Source: Deltaproteobacteria bacterium SM23_61 (GTDB lineage Bacteria; Desulfobacterota; SM23-61). From it: a stretch of 42,656 bases of DNA. The position numbers and the translations under genes are program-made. Shown here in pieces: positions 9,232-17,229 of the stretch. Location of the stretch: positions 1 through 42,656 of the forward strand of contig LJUR01000037.1 in NCBI GenBank assembly GCA_001304105.1, written 5' to 3'. The notes below the pieces were generated by a model, which worked only from the letters and a program-made list of their open reading frames with translations, made no database searches and was not told where the DNA came from. Numbering within the stretch: the stretch's first letter is position 1; each line of letters opens with the position of its first letter.

Positions 9232-9707
9232 TTACTTGCCGCCGGCCAGGAAATTCTTCAGGGCGGCGAAATCTTCGTTCATGTATTTCAGGCGCTGGGC
9301 GATGCCCATGGCCATGCGTTTGTAGAACTTCGTTTGTAGAACTTGGCGGCCATCGAGGGATTCCTTTCCAGCAAGGAAATCAGGGCGGGAATGGGGATGA
9401 CGGTGATCTGACAGTTCTCCATGGCCACGCCCGAAGCCGAACGGAGACCCTGGTCGAAGAAGGACATTTCTCCCAGATAGCTCCCGCTGCCCAGCTGGAC
9501 CAGTTCCTGGTCCTCCCCCCGATTTGTCTTTTTGGTCAGCTTCAGGGTTCCCAACTCGAGCAGAATCAGGGTGTCCCCCGGTTTATCCTCATGGAAGGCG
9601 TAGTCCCCCTGGGAGAGTTTGGCCCTGCGGGAAATGCTCTGAATCTTATCCAGCTCCTCTCCGGTGAAATCGGCAAAAAGCAGGATTTTTTTTAAGTCGA
9701 TGGGCAT
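9232..9707 (-). CDS. Cyclic nucleotide-binding domain protein, frameshifted by a 14-bp tandem duplication
   Basis: As it stands the frame starts at ATG 9707 (AAGGAGG upstream) and ends at 9288 after 139 residues, with an unnatural tail. The core is one cNMP-binding beta-roll: GDYAFHEDKPGDTLILLE, then the phosphate-binding-cassette region YLGEMSFFDQGLRSASG. A perfect 14-base direct duplication (CGTTTGTAGAACTT at 9317-9330 and 9331-9344) interrupts it. Removing one copy restores a frame that continues AAKFYKRMAMGIAQRLKYMN and ends LAGGK at a TAA at 9232-9234, giving 153 residues. There is no DNA-binding domain, so it is a stand-alone sensor domain rather than a CRP-type regulator. The intact length is inferred. 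Confidence 0.8.
9317..9344. repeat. Perfect 14-bp tandem duplication inside the cNMP-binding gene
   Basis: Two adjacent identical copies of CGTTTGTAGAACTT. The length is not a multiple of three, so it shifts the reading frame of the gene that contains it. Confidence 0.95.
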
Positions 9708-9779
9708 GAGTCCTCCTTTTCATTCAGGACATCATTCAGCCACAGAGAGCACTGCGCGGCAAAGCCGCAACCAAATTTT

Positions 9780-9875
9780 TGTTGGGACGCGGATAAACAC
9801 GGATGAACACGGATTTATATTGTCAAAAGGCTTAAAGACAAAAGACTTAATGGGACACAGGTAAACACAGATAAA
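9780..9875. repeat. Degenerate 'CACGGATAAACACGGAT' type intergenic repeat
   Basis: GGATAAACACGGATGAACAC and, further on, GGTAAACACAGATAAA are imperfect copies of one short motif. It lies between the cNMP-binding gene and the UDP-glucose dehydrogenase gene. No coding signal is present. Confidence 0.45.
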
Positions 9876-9896
9876 ATTAAAGCCCCCTTCTTTCCT

Positions 9897-11270
9897 TTAC
9901 CTCGCGGGGTGAATGAGCGGGGGTTTGCCGATGGCCTGGACATTGAACCCCATGGAGAAGAGTCGCCGGTGGTCGAGGATATTTCGGCCGTCGAAGATAA
10001 AGGCCGGCTTGGCCATGGACTGGTAAATGGCCCGGTAATCCAACTCAGCAAAGAGATTCCATTCCGTAAGGACGGCAATGGCGTGGGCCTTCGCCGCAGC
10101 CCGGTAAGGATCGGGCTCAAAGATCACCTGCGGGGCATCCTTTGCCAGGTCGATCCGGGCATGATCCAGAGCGTACGGGTCGGTCAAAACCACCTCCGCT
10201 CGCTCCTCCACAAGGGCGCGGCAGACATTCAGGGCGGGGGATTCCCGGGTGTCGCTGGTGTTGGCTTTGAAGGCGGCGCCGAAAAGGGCGATCCTTTTGC
10301 CCGCCACGGTGTTGAACATGGAAGAAAGCATCCGGGCATGGAAACGGGCCTGCTGGTATTCGTTCATCTGTACCACCTGGTCCCAGTATCGGGCCACCTC
10401 CGGAAGGCCATAATGCTCGCAGAGGTATACGAGGTTTAAAATATCCTTCTTGAAGCAAGAGCCCCCGAAACCCACGCTGGCGTTTAAAAAGTGGGGCCCG
10501 ATGCGGGAATCCAGGCCGATGGCATGGGCGATCTCCTGGATGTCGGCCTCGGTTTTTTCGCACAGGGCGGAAATGGAATTGATCGAGGAGATGCGCTGCG
10601 CCAGAAAAGCATTGGCCACCAATTTGGAAAGCTCGCTGGACCATAAACTGGTGGTAATGATGCGTTCCCGGGGAACCCAGTGGGCGTAAATGTCCACGAC
10701 GGCCTGCATCGCCTTGCGCCCGGAAGGGGTGTCCCGGGCGCCGATCAGCACCCGATCGGGATTTTCCATGTCGTGGATGGCCGTCCCTTCCGAAAGGAAT
10801 TCGGGGTTCGAAACCACGTCGAAGGGAAGATTCCGGTCGTTGGAATGAAGAATCCGCTCCATGGCCTCGGCGGTGCGGACGGGAAGGGTACTCTTTTCCA
10901 CCACGATCTTGGGGGTTCGGGAGTGTTGCAGGATCTGCCGGGCCGTTTTTTCCCAGTACTGCAGGTCGGCGGCTTTTCCCGCTCCCTGCCCGAAGCTTTT
11001 CGTTGGGGTGTTGACGCTGACGAAGATGATGTCGGCTTCGGCGATCTGCCGCTCCACTTCGGCGGAAAAGAAAAGGTTTTTGCCCCGGCAGGAGAGGACC
11101 ACTTCTTTCAGGCCGGGTTCATAGATCGGCAAATGATCCGATTGCCAGGCGGCGATTTTGGCGCTGTCGACATCCGCCACGACCACGCGGTGCTCCGGGC
11201 ATTTCTGGGCGATCACGGCCATCGTGGGACCGCCCACATAACCGGCTCCGATACAGAGAAGGTTGGCCAC
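9897..11270 (-). CDS. ugd: UDP-glucose 6-dehydrogenase, animal-type
   Basis: 457 residues from a GTG at 11270 with GGAGGAAT upstream. It converts UDP-glucose to UDP-glucuronate with two NAD+ reductions, supplying precursors for capsule, LPS or exopolysaccharide. The NAD-binding CIGAGYVGGPT motif is at residues 6-16, and the catalytic Cys is in GFGGSCFKKD near residue 275. The sequence follows animal UGDH closely: IYEPGLKEVV, SCRGKNLFFS, VSVNTPTK, SSELSKLVANAFLAQRISS, NLVYLCEHYGLPEVARYWDQ and a C-terminal AFIFDGRNILD. Most bacterial Ugd proteins are shorter and lack several of these blocks. No glycan genes are adjacent. The 200 bp upstream hold no clear promoter. Confidence 0.95.
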   Translation of the reverse strand: MANLLCIGAGYVGGPTMAVIAQKCPEHRVVVADVDSAKIAAWQSDHLPIYEPGLKEVVLSCRGKNLFFSAEVERQIAEADIIFVSVNTPTKSFGQGAGKAADLQYWEKTARQILQHSRTPKIVVEKSTLPVRTAEAMERILHSNDRNLPFDVVSNPEFLSEGTAIHDMENPDRVLIGARDTPSGRKAMQAVVDIYAHWVPRERIITTSLWSSELSKLVANAFLAQRISSINSISALCEKTEADIQEIAHAIGLDSRIGPHFLNASVGFGGSCFKKDILNLVYLCEHYGLPEVARYWDQVVQMNEYQQARFHARMLSSMFNTVAGKRIALFGAAFKANTSDTRESPALNVCRALVEERAEVVLTDPYALDHARIDLAKDAPQVIFEPDPYRAAAKAHAIAVLTEWNLFAELDYRAIYQSMAKPAFIFDGRNILDHRRLFSMGFNVQAIGKPPLIHPAR

Positions 11271-11469
11271 CGGATTCCTCCATCGGGGGAAAAATAGGCT
11301 GAAACATCCAGGAGGATTTTACCATAAGCACCAAAGGATGCCAAAAGATTAAAGGCTTGAACCGGGGAAGAAGCCAGGACTTTGGGAAGGGAAAGGATTT
11401 CTTTAATCGGGATTTAGTGCTGGGCTTAGACGAGGGGAGAAGACATGCCTGTTTTTGGGAATCGAAGCA

Positions 11470-11748
11470 CTAGTGACGCGTGCCCAAAATAACAGGTATA
11501 GAATTTCACCTGGAGCCGAGGGTCGGACGGATGCGCGCCGCCAAAATCCGGCGGGGGGAAAGTTTTCTTCCACCGCATCTCCCGGGTTCCGCAAAGGAAC
11601 GCGGCCAGCGGGCTACGCCTTATGCGTCGTAAAATCTCCGTTGGCTCCGGAGGAACCAGCGCCTATTTTGGCAAGCGCAGCCGTCTGACCCTCGGCTCCT
11701 GGCACCAGGGTTCGACTTTGTCAGTTTATTTCTGGGACACGACACTAG
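11470..11748. repeat. CTAG-ended inverted-repeat element, copy 1 (279 bp)
   Basis: Both ends carry CTAGTG followed by a related GTGCCCAAAATAA (left) or GTGTCCCAGAAATAA (right, read inward). A second inverted pair with GGAGCCGAGGGTC lies inside. A second copy, in the opposite orientation, is at 30160-30485. No long open frame encodes a transposase, so the element is MITE-like. The right-hand CTAG provides the TAG stop of the threonine-synthase-like gene. The remaining ~200 bp of the 11271-11744 gap hold nothing recognised. Confidence 0.8.
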
Positions 11749-12860
11749 GACCCCAGAAACAAGTAGGAGAGTTTCTGGGTTTCTTTCAACCCGTTTCCAG
11801 TAAGGATGATGAGGGCCTTTTCCTGCTCTCCCCGGGGGAGCTTTCTCCAGGCGGCCAAGGCCGCAGCCGAGGTGGGCTCGACGAAGAGGCCCAGGGAGAA
11901 AAGGATCCTTTCGGCGGAGAGAATCTCCTCTTCCGACACCCCCACCGTCCATCCTCCGCTTTCCCTCAAGGCCTGGAGGACGGCTTTGCCCCTCGGCGGT
12001 TTTTGGACCGCAATCCCTTCGGCCACGGTCACCTCCACTTCCATCTCCTTGAAATCCGGCAGGCCCTCTTGAAAGGCTTGGTGGATGGGCGGGCAGTTCT
12101 GCGCCTGCACCCCGATGAGTCTGGGGATCTCCTTCACGTAACCGGCATTTCTCAGCGCGCAAAAGCCCGAGTGGAGTCCTTCCAGGAACCCTCCTCCGCC
12201 GATCGGCACGATTACTCGGGCGGGCAGGTTTCCTGCGTATTGCTCCCAGATTTCAAAGGCCGCCGATTGAAGTCCCATGACAAAGAAGGGGTTCCAAAGG
12301 TGGCTGGCATAATAGGATTTCTGGGCGGCCTCGATGACCGCCCGGTTGGCATCCTGACGCTTTCCCGGCACCTTCACCACTTCCGAGCCGTAGAGCTTCA
12401 TCTGGATCAGCTTGCCTTCGGGGGTATAGCCGGGAACGTACACCGTGCAGCGGATCCCCGCGGCGGCGGCATAGGCGGAAACAGCGGCTCCGGCATTCCC
12501 CGAGGAGTCCTCCACCACGTGGGAAACCCCCAGGCTTTTGGCCAGGGAGAGGAGCACGCTGGCCCCCCGGTCCTTGAAGGACCCCGAGGGCTGAAGATAA
12601 TCGAGCTTGAACGCCATGTCCACCCCTTCCACCCTCTTGGCGATGATCGGGGTGCGGCCCTCGCCCAGGGACACGGGGGGCACATCCTCCGGGAGCCCGA
12701 ATCCCTCCCGGTATCTCCAGATGGAGGGGTCGCGCCGGTCCAAGTCCTTCTGCAGGAAAAAATTCAGCGGTTCCACCCGCAGGAAACCGCCGCAGGTGCA
12801 CCGGAATACCTTTTCGCTCAGGGAGTAATTTTTTGAGCAGGAGGAGCAGATATACTTCAT
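11745..12860 (-). CDS. Threonine-synthase-like PLP enzyme with N-terminal zinc ribbon
   Basis: 371 residues. An N-terminal CxxC...CxC (Cys5, 8, 21, 23) is typical of archaeal/deltaproteobacterial ThrC-type enzymes. The PLP lysine is Lys96 in PSGSFKDRG, the Asn-containing SSGNAGAA loop follows, and GGGGFLEG binds the PLP phosphate. Fold-type II PLP enzymes of this group convert O-phosphohomoserine to threonine. A threonine deaminase or a diverged lyase cannot be excluded, because no other threonine genes are nearby. The start at ATG 12860 lies 3 bases after the upstream zinc-ribbon gene, whose end carries the ribosome binding site (GGGGAG). The two are therefore co-translated. The TAG stop lies inside the end of a repeat element. 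Confidence 0.85.
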   Translation of the reverse strand: MKYICSSCSKNYSLSEKVFRCTCGGFLRVEPLNFFLQKDLDRRDPSIWRYREGFGLPEDVPPVSLGEGRTPIIAKRVEGVDMAFKLDYLQPSGSFKDRGASVLLSLAKSLGVSHVVEDSSGNAGAAVSAYAAAAGIRCTVYVPGYTPEGKLIQMKLYGSEVVKVPGKRQDANRAVIEAAQKSYYASHLWNPFFVMGLQSAAFEIWEQYAGNLPARVIVPIGGGGFLEGLHSGFCALRNAGYVKEIPRLIGVQAQNCPPIHQAFQEGLPDFKEMEVEVTVAEGIAVQKPPRGKAVLQALRESGGWTVGVSEEEILSAERILFSLGLFVEPTSAAALAAWRKLPRGEQEKALIILTGNGLKETQKLSYLFLGS

Positions 12861-12863
12861 ACC

Positions 12864-13259
12864 CTACTCCCCTTCGCCGGGCAGGTCCTTTTCCCGGTCG
12901 TACAGGTCCTTGCCTTGGGGGGTGATCCGGATTTTGCTGCGTCCCTTTACCTCGATCAAGCCTGCTCCTACCATCTCTTCGATGGCCATCGCCGCCATCT
13001 GGGCCTGGGATTGATTCTCCAGGGGGAGGGACATGATGAACTGGGAGGCATTGACGAAGTCGGGCTGGGCCGACAGCAATTCCAGGACGCCCAGGTGCAG
13101 GTCGCTGAGCGTTCTTTGCGGGAAGGGTAGGTCTTCTTCCAGGGAAACTCCAGTGGAGGGAGCTTTGGTGCGGGCTTGAATAAACATGGAGCGTCCGCAT
13201 TTGGGGCATTCCATGACCGAGTCATCCAGAAGTTCAGAACAATACGCACAGTTCTTCAT
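12864..13259 (-). CDS. Zinc-ribbon protein with winged-helix-like C-terminus
   Basis: 131 residues, family not recognised. Cys4, Cys7, Cys18 and Cys21 form a zinc ribbon (CAYC and CPKC). The C-terminal half (roughly 45-120) reads like a small winged helix: FVNASQFIMSLPLE, AIEEMVGAGLIEVKGRSKIR, ITPQGKDLY. This pattern recalls transcription or adaptor factors. It lies directly upstream of the threonine-synthase-like gene with a 3-bp spacer, so it may regulate or assist that enzyme (inference). Confidence 0.7.
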   Translation of the reverse strand: MKNCAYCSELLDDSVMECPKCGRSMFIQARTKAPSTGVSLEEDLPFPQRTLSDLHLGVLELLSAQPDFVNASQFIMSLPLENQSQAQMAAMAIEEMVGAGLIEVKGRSKIRITPQGKDLYDREKDLPGEGE

Positions 13260-13296
13260 CGAGAGCCCTCACTGGAAATAATCAATAGTCATTTAT

Positions 13297-13329
13297 CATT
13301 GGTCATTGAACATTGACCAATGACCAATG
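13297..13329. repeat. Palindromic CATTGGTCATTG repeat
   Basis: Perfect 12-bp arms CATTGGTCATTG / CAATGACCAATG with a 9-base loop, flanked by further degenerate units (AATGGTCAATG, 13332-13342). It lies between the stop of nrdJ and the start of the zinc-ribbon gene, and could form a transcript-end hairpin although no T run follows. Confidence 0.6.
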
Positions 13330-13368
13330 CTCAATGGTCAATGATCTTTTGGCACCGAGCAACCTGTT

Positions 13369-15586
13369 CTAAGCGCACTCGCTATACCCGCATGCATGGC
13401 AGACCATGCATCCTCCCTCATGCTCCACGATTCCGCCGCACTCCGGGCAAGCCCCTTTGAAGAGGGGAGCCTTTTCGATCTCTTCAGTTTCCATTTCCCC
13501 ATGACCGTTGGAAGCCATGTGCTGCTGGATCGCCTTGGCCACGGCATCGGCGCAGGATCTTATCCGATTCTCCCCAAACCCGGATTGGGAGTGGCAGGAA
13601 ATATCCGTCAGTTGTTTCACCACCGAGTTAACGTGGATTCCGCTCCGCCAGGCCAGGGACACCATCCGCCCGATGGCCTCACTCTGGGAGGCGGCGCAGC
13701 CCCCCGCTTTTCCCATCGTGGTGAAGAGTTCAAACAACCCGTTTTCATCTTCGTTGATGGTTACGTACAGGGGCCCGCAGCCGGTCTGCATCCGGTAGGT
13801 CCAGCCTTTCAGGGCCATGGGGCGTTTGCGGACTACTTTTTTCGCCCTCTCCGTCGTGTCCGATCCCTTCTCGGTCCTCTTGCCGGTGGATAAGACCTGC
13901 TGGTCCCTCGAACCGTCGCGGTAGATGGTCACCCCCTTGCAGCCCAGCCGGTAGGCGAGATCGTAAACCTGCCGCACGTCTTCCACCGTGGCCCCGCGGG
14001 GGAAATTCACGGTCTTGCTTACAGCGTTATCGGTGTATTTTTGGAAGGCGGCCTGCATGCGGATGTGATCCTCCGGGGTGATGTCATGAGCGGTGACAAA
14101 GAGCCGGCGCACTTCCGGGGGGATTTCTTCCAGGTCTTGAATGGATCCGTGCTCGGCGATTTTTTTCATGAGTTCCGGCGAATCGAAGCCCTTTTCCCGG
14201 GCCAGGGTTTCGAATCGGGGGTGGACCTCAACCAGCGTTTTGTCGTCCAGGACCTGCCTCACGAAAGATACGGCAAAGATCGGCTCGATGCCTGAGGAGG
14301 CGTTGGCGATGATGGAGAGCGTGCCGGTGGGGGCGATGGTGGTTACCGTGGCGTTGCGGATAGGAGGTTCTCCCCGCTGGTCGTAGATGGAACCCTTGAA
14401 GTTGGGGAACGCCCCCCTCTCCTTGGCCAGTCGGCGGGAGGCCTCGTGTCCCTCCTCGTTGATAAACTTCATGACCCTTTCCGCCAGGGCGATGGCTTCC
14501 TCGGATTTGTAGGAAATCCCCAGAGCGATCAGCATGTCCGCCCAGCCCATGACTCCCAGCCCGATCTTACGGTTGGCGTGGGTCATCTCGGCAATCTGGG
14601 GAAGGGGATATTTGTTGAGTTCGATCACGTTGTCCAGAAAATGAACGGCCAGATGAACCACTTCCCTCAGCCGCTCCCAATCAACCTGCCCCTCCTTCAC
14701 CATGAGTCCCAGGTTGATGGACCCCAGGTTGCAGGATTCATAGGGCAGAAGAGGCTGCTCCCCGCAGGGGTTGGTGGATTCGATGTCCCCCACCTGGGGA
14801 GTCGGGTTATCCCGGTTGAGTCGGTCCAGGAAAACGATCCCCGGCTCTCCGTTCTGCCAGGCCTGCCGGGTGATCAAGTCGAAGACCTCGCGGGCGGCAA
14901 GGGTCCCCGCGGCCTTCCCGTTGCGGGGATTGATGAAAAAATAGGACTCGCCCTTCTCCACGGCCTTCATGAAAGCTTCGGTAATCCCCACGGAGATGTT
15001 GAAATTGGTGAGGTGGTTCGGATCGGTCTTGCAGCGGATGAAATTCAGGATGTCGGGGTGATCCACCCGGAGGATTCCCATGTTGGCGCCGCGCCGGGTC
15101 CCTCCCTGCTTGATGGTCTCCGTGGCCATGTCGAAGACCTTCATGAAGGAGATGGGACCGCTGGAGACGCCGCTCGTGGTTTGGACCACATCGTTGGCCG
15201 GCCGGATCCGGGAAAAAGAGAAACCGGTTCCTCCGCCGGATTTGTGGATCAGGGCGGTGTGTTTCACCGCGTCGAAGATTTCTTCCATGGAATCTCCCAC
15301 GGGCAGGACGAAGCAGGCCGAAAGCTGCCCCAGCTCGCGGCCGGCATTCATGAGCGTGGGGGAGTTGGGGAGGAACTCGAGCCCGGCCATGAGCCGGTAG
15401 AATTCATCGGCCAGCTTGGCTGTGTCGGCCTGCCGGAGAGGCAATGGCCTCGGCGACCCGCCGGAGCATCTCGGCAGGAGTCTCCAGGACCTTCCCGTTT
15501 TCCCGGATGAGGTAACGCTTTTCCAGGACCGTAACGGCGTTTTTCGAAAGACAGGGATTCCCCCCGGCAACGAAATCAGTTTCCAT
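13369..15586 (-). CDS. nrdJ: Adenosylcobalamin-dependent (class II) ribonucleotide reductase, frameshifted near the N-terminus
   Basis: It reduces ribonucleotides to deoxyribonucleotides. The main frame carries [20 protein letters not shown] with the N-terminal active-site Cys, [18 protein letters not shown] with the radical Cys and Glu, and a TSCPD domain ([20 protein letters not shown]). It ends in a Cys-rich tail (CPECGG ... CMVCHACG) that can carry the reducing Cys pair. The true start is ATG 15586 (METDFVAGG), but that frame runs off after ~50 codons into AGRHSQAGR. The catalytic frame takes over at [19 protein letters not shown], around 15430-15450. One extra base (or a loss of two) explains the shift. 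The other open frame upstream of the junction, to 15663, is an out-of-frame reading of the same bases. As a normally essential gene, a sequence error is the first suspect. Confidence 0.88.
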
Positions 15587-15657
15587 TTCGGCAGGTGCTC
15601 CTTATTCAGGCTGGCTGGGTATGATGTTTTGGATATCTGAGCGTTAAAAGACAATTC

Positions 15658-15704
15658 ACACAAGATATTGTATACTTTAAATCATATACCACAACATCTA
15701 TGTA
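15658..15704 (-). promoter_or_regulatory. Probable pair of NrdR boxes over the nrdJ promoter
   Basis: ACACAAGATATTGTAT at 15658-15673 closely matches the NrdR box pattern ACACwATATwTTGTGT-like palindrome. A weaker half-matching copy, CCACAACATCTATGTA, lies at 15689-15704, exactly 31 bp away and thus on the same helix face, as is typical of tandem NrdR boxes. Read on the minus strand, TTGTGG (15694-15689) and TACAAT (15672-15667) at 16-bp spacing form a possible promoter covered by the two boxes. This predicts repression of nrdJ by the ATP/dATP-sensing repressor NrdR. Confidence 0.6.
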
Positions 15705-15749
15705 AGAGCAAGGAAGAAAATTCACAGCCGTAAAGATTCATTTTGACGG

Positions 15750-16961
15750 CTATTGCTTCGATTTTAGATCATCCCGCAGAAGAAACCCGCAGACCAGCGT
15801 GGTCAGAATGATCATCGATGCGGCCAGGGTGTAGCTTGCGAAAAAGCCCAGGTGGTCGATCAGATAGCCCATGACGGGAGTGAGAATCCCGCCCCCCTCC
15901 ATACTGCTGAAAAAATAAATTCCCAGGACCGCGGAGCGTCTTCCCTCCGGGGTGTGGGAGAGTATATACACTTCGGACACCGGCATGCGCACGTAAATGA
16001 TGACCCCCAGTGCCAGGAGAAGAACTGCGATTCCCAGCCAGGAGGATACAAAGTTGAGCAAAAAGATGACCGGGCCGGTCAGCAGAAGAACAACCAGGAT
16101 GACCGGGATCGGGCCGTACCGGTCGGACAGATATCCTCCAATCGGGCTGACCCACAGACCGGCGGAATAGATGATCGCAAAGAAGGCGCCCGCCGTCTCT
16201 TTGCTAAACCCGATTTTGTCCACCAGGAAAAGGGGGATGAAAGACATGACCGAAAAAAGGACCGCTGCGGAGAAGGTGCTCAGGAAGATGAACACGATCA
16301 AGGGACGGAGCAGGCGCTGCGTGGGGACCGTTTCGGAGGGGCGGCGGACCTGGGCCGGTCCCGCGGGTCCTCCTGTCCCGTGCTTTCTCAGGAGAAGGTA
16401 GAAGAAAACTCCAAAAGTTAGGGTGGGAACGGCAAGACCGATGAATGAACCCCTCCATCCCCAGTAGGCGGCTATGGCCGTGGCCACGAGCGGGGAGAGA
16501 AAAAAGCTGGCCCCCCCTCCGATCATATGGAGACCCAGGGCTCTTCCCCGTTGGGTGGGTTCCACCAGAGAGGAGATCATCGGCGGAGCCGCCGGATGGT
16601 ATCCGCCGCCCAAAACCCCCATCAGGGCCAGGAAGACGATCATCATCCCGAAACTGTGGGATAACCCCACAAAAAACCCGGCCACCGCGACCCCGCAGAT
16701 ACCCAGGGTGATCATAAACCGGGGACCGATCCGGTCGGCCAGCCATCCCCCGGGCAATTGCCCGATTCCATAGGAAAGGTTGAAGGCCGAGATCACCCAA
16801 CCGGCGTAGGTGTAATCCAGGGAAAAATCGCTCCGGATCATGGGAGAGAGAGGGATGGTCAGGGCGGTCAATAAATGATGGCTGCAGTGGGCGAGGATAA
16901 AGAGCGGGAGGAGGCCGCCGAGCAGAGCCCTCAAAGTGCTTTTCGGATTGGGGGATTCCAT
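15750..16961 (-). CDS. MFS transporter
   Basis: 403 residues from ATG 16961. An upstream in-frame start at 17096 would add 45 residues without membrane character. There are twelve predicted hydrophobic segments, and the MFS loop motif GQLPGGWLADRIGPR sits after helix 2. A second-half counterpart IGGYLSDRYGPIPVI lies after helix 8. The pattern recalls the fosmidomycin-resistance/nitrate-nitrite-like MFS branches, but the substrate cannot be assigned. It lies upstream of nrdJ on the same strand. A modest hairpin (AGCCGT ... ACGGCT, 15725-15750) near its stop may reduce read-through. Confidence 0.85.
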   Translation of the reverse strand: MESPNPKSTLRALLGGLLPLFILAHCSHHLLTALTIPLSPMIRSDFSLDYTYAGWVISAFNLSYGIGQLPGGWLADRIGPRFMITLGICGVAVAGFFVGLSHSFGMMIVFLALMGVLGGGYHPAAPPMISSLVEPTQRGRALGLHMIGGGASFFLSPLVATAIAAYWGWRGSFIGLAVPTLTFGVFFYLLLRKHGTGGPAGPAQVRRPSETVPTQRLLRPLIVFIFLSTFSAAVLFSVMSFIPLFLVDKIGFSKETAGAFFAIIYSAGLWVSPIGGYLSDRYGPIPVILVVLLLTGPVIFLLNFVSSWLGIAVLLLALGVIIYVRMPVSEVYILSHTPEGRRSAVLGIYFFSSMEGGGILTPVMGYLIDHLGFFASYTLAASMIILTTLVCGFLLRDDLKSKQ

Positions 16962-17229
16962 TTTCAGAGGTCCATTTTGTTCTCCAGGCTGAGGACATGG
17001 GGACGGATCTCTGAGGAAATGGCTCAGAACCCGGGTGGTGTCGCCGCAGACGAGGAGTCCTAGGAAAACGCTACCAAAGGGGTTATGGATCGTCAAGGGG
17101 AAACTGGTCCTTCATCCGAAACGCCGGAGGAGCGCGTAAATACCATCCTCCCCCGGACAAAATACATATGAATCCTAATTGCTTCGGGAAGAAGTTCGGG
17201 GGAAAATATAAATTGGGGAATAGAATGCG

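Noticed and set aside
11622..12836. Open frame of 404 codons on the plus strand
   Set aside because: Antisense to the threonine-synthase-like gene. Its first ~45 codons come from the CTAG element and recur at 30125-30310, which only reflects the repeat.
15425..15455. Programmed ribosomal frameshift in nrdJ
   Set aside because: No slippery heptamer or nearby stop arrangement typical of programmed shifts; a simple indel is more likely.
15587..15663. Upstream in-frame extension of the nrdJ catalytic frame
   Set aside because: That stretch plus the next ~50 codons is a shifted reading of the true N-terminus. The family-like start lies in the other frame at 15586.
15587..15749. Cobalamin riboswitch upstream of the B12-dependent reductase
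   Set aside because: The leader is too short and I see no B12-box-like sequence. NrdR-type boxes explain the region better.
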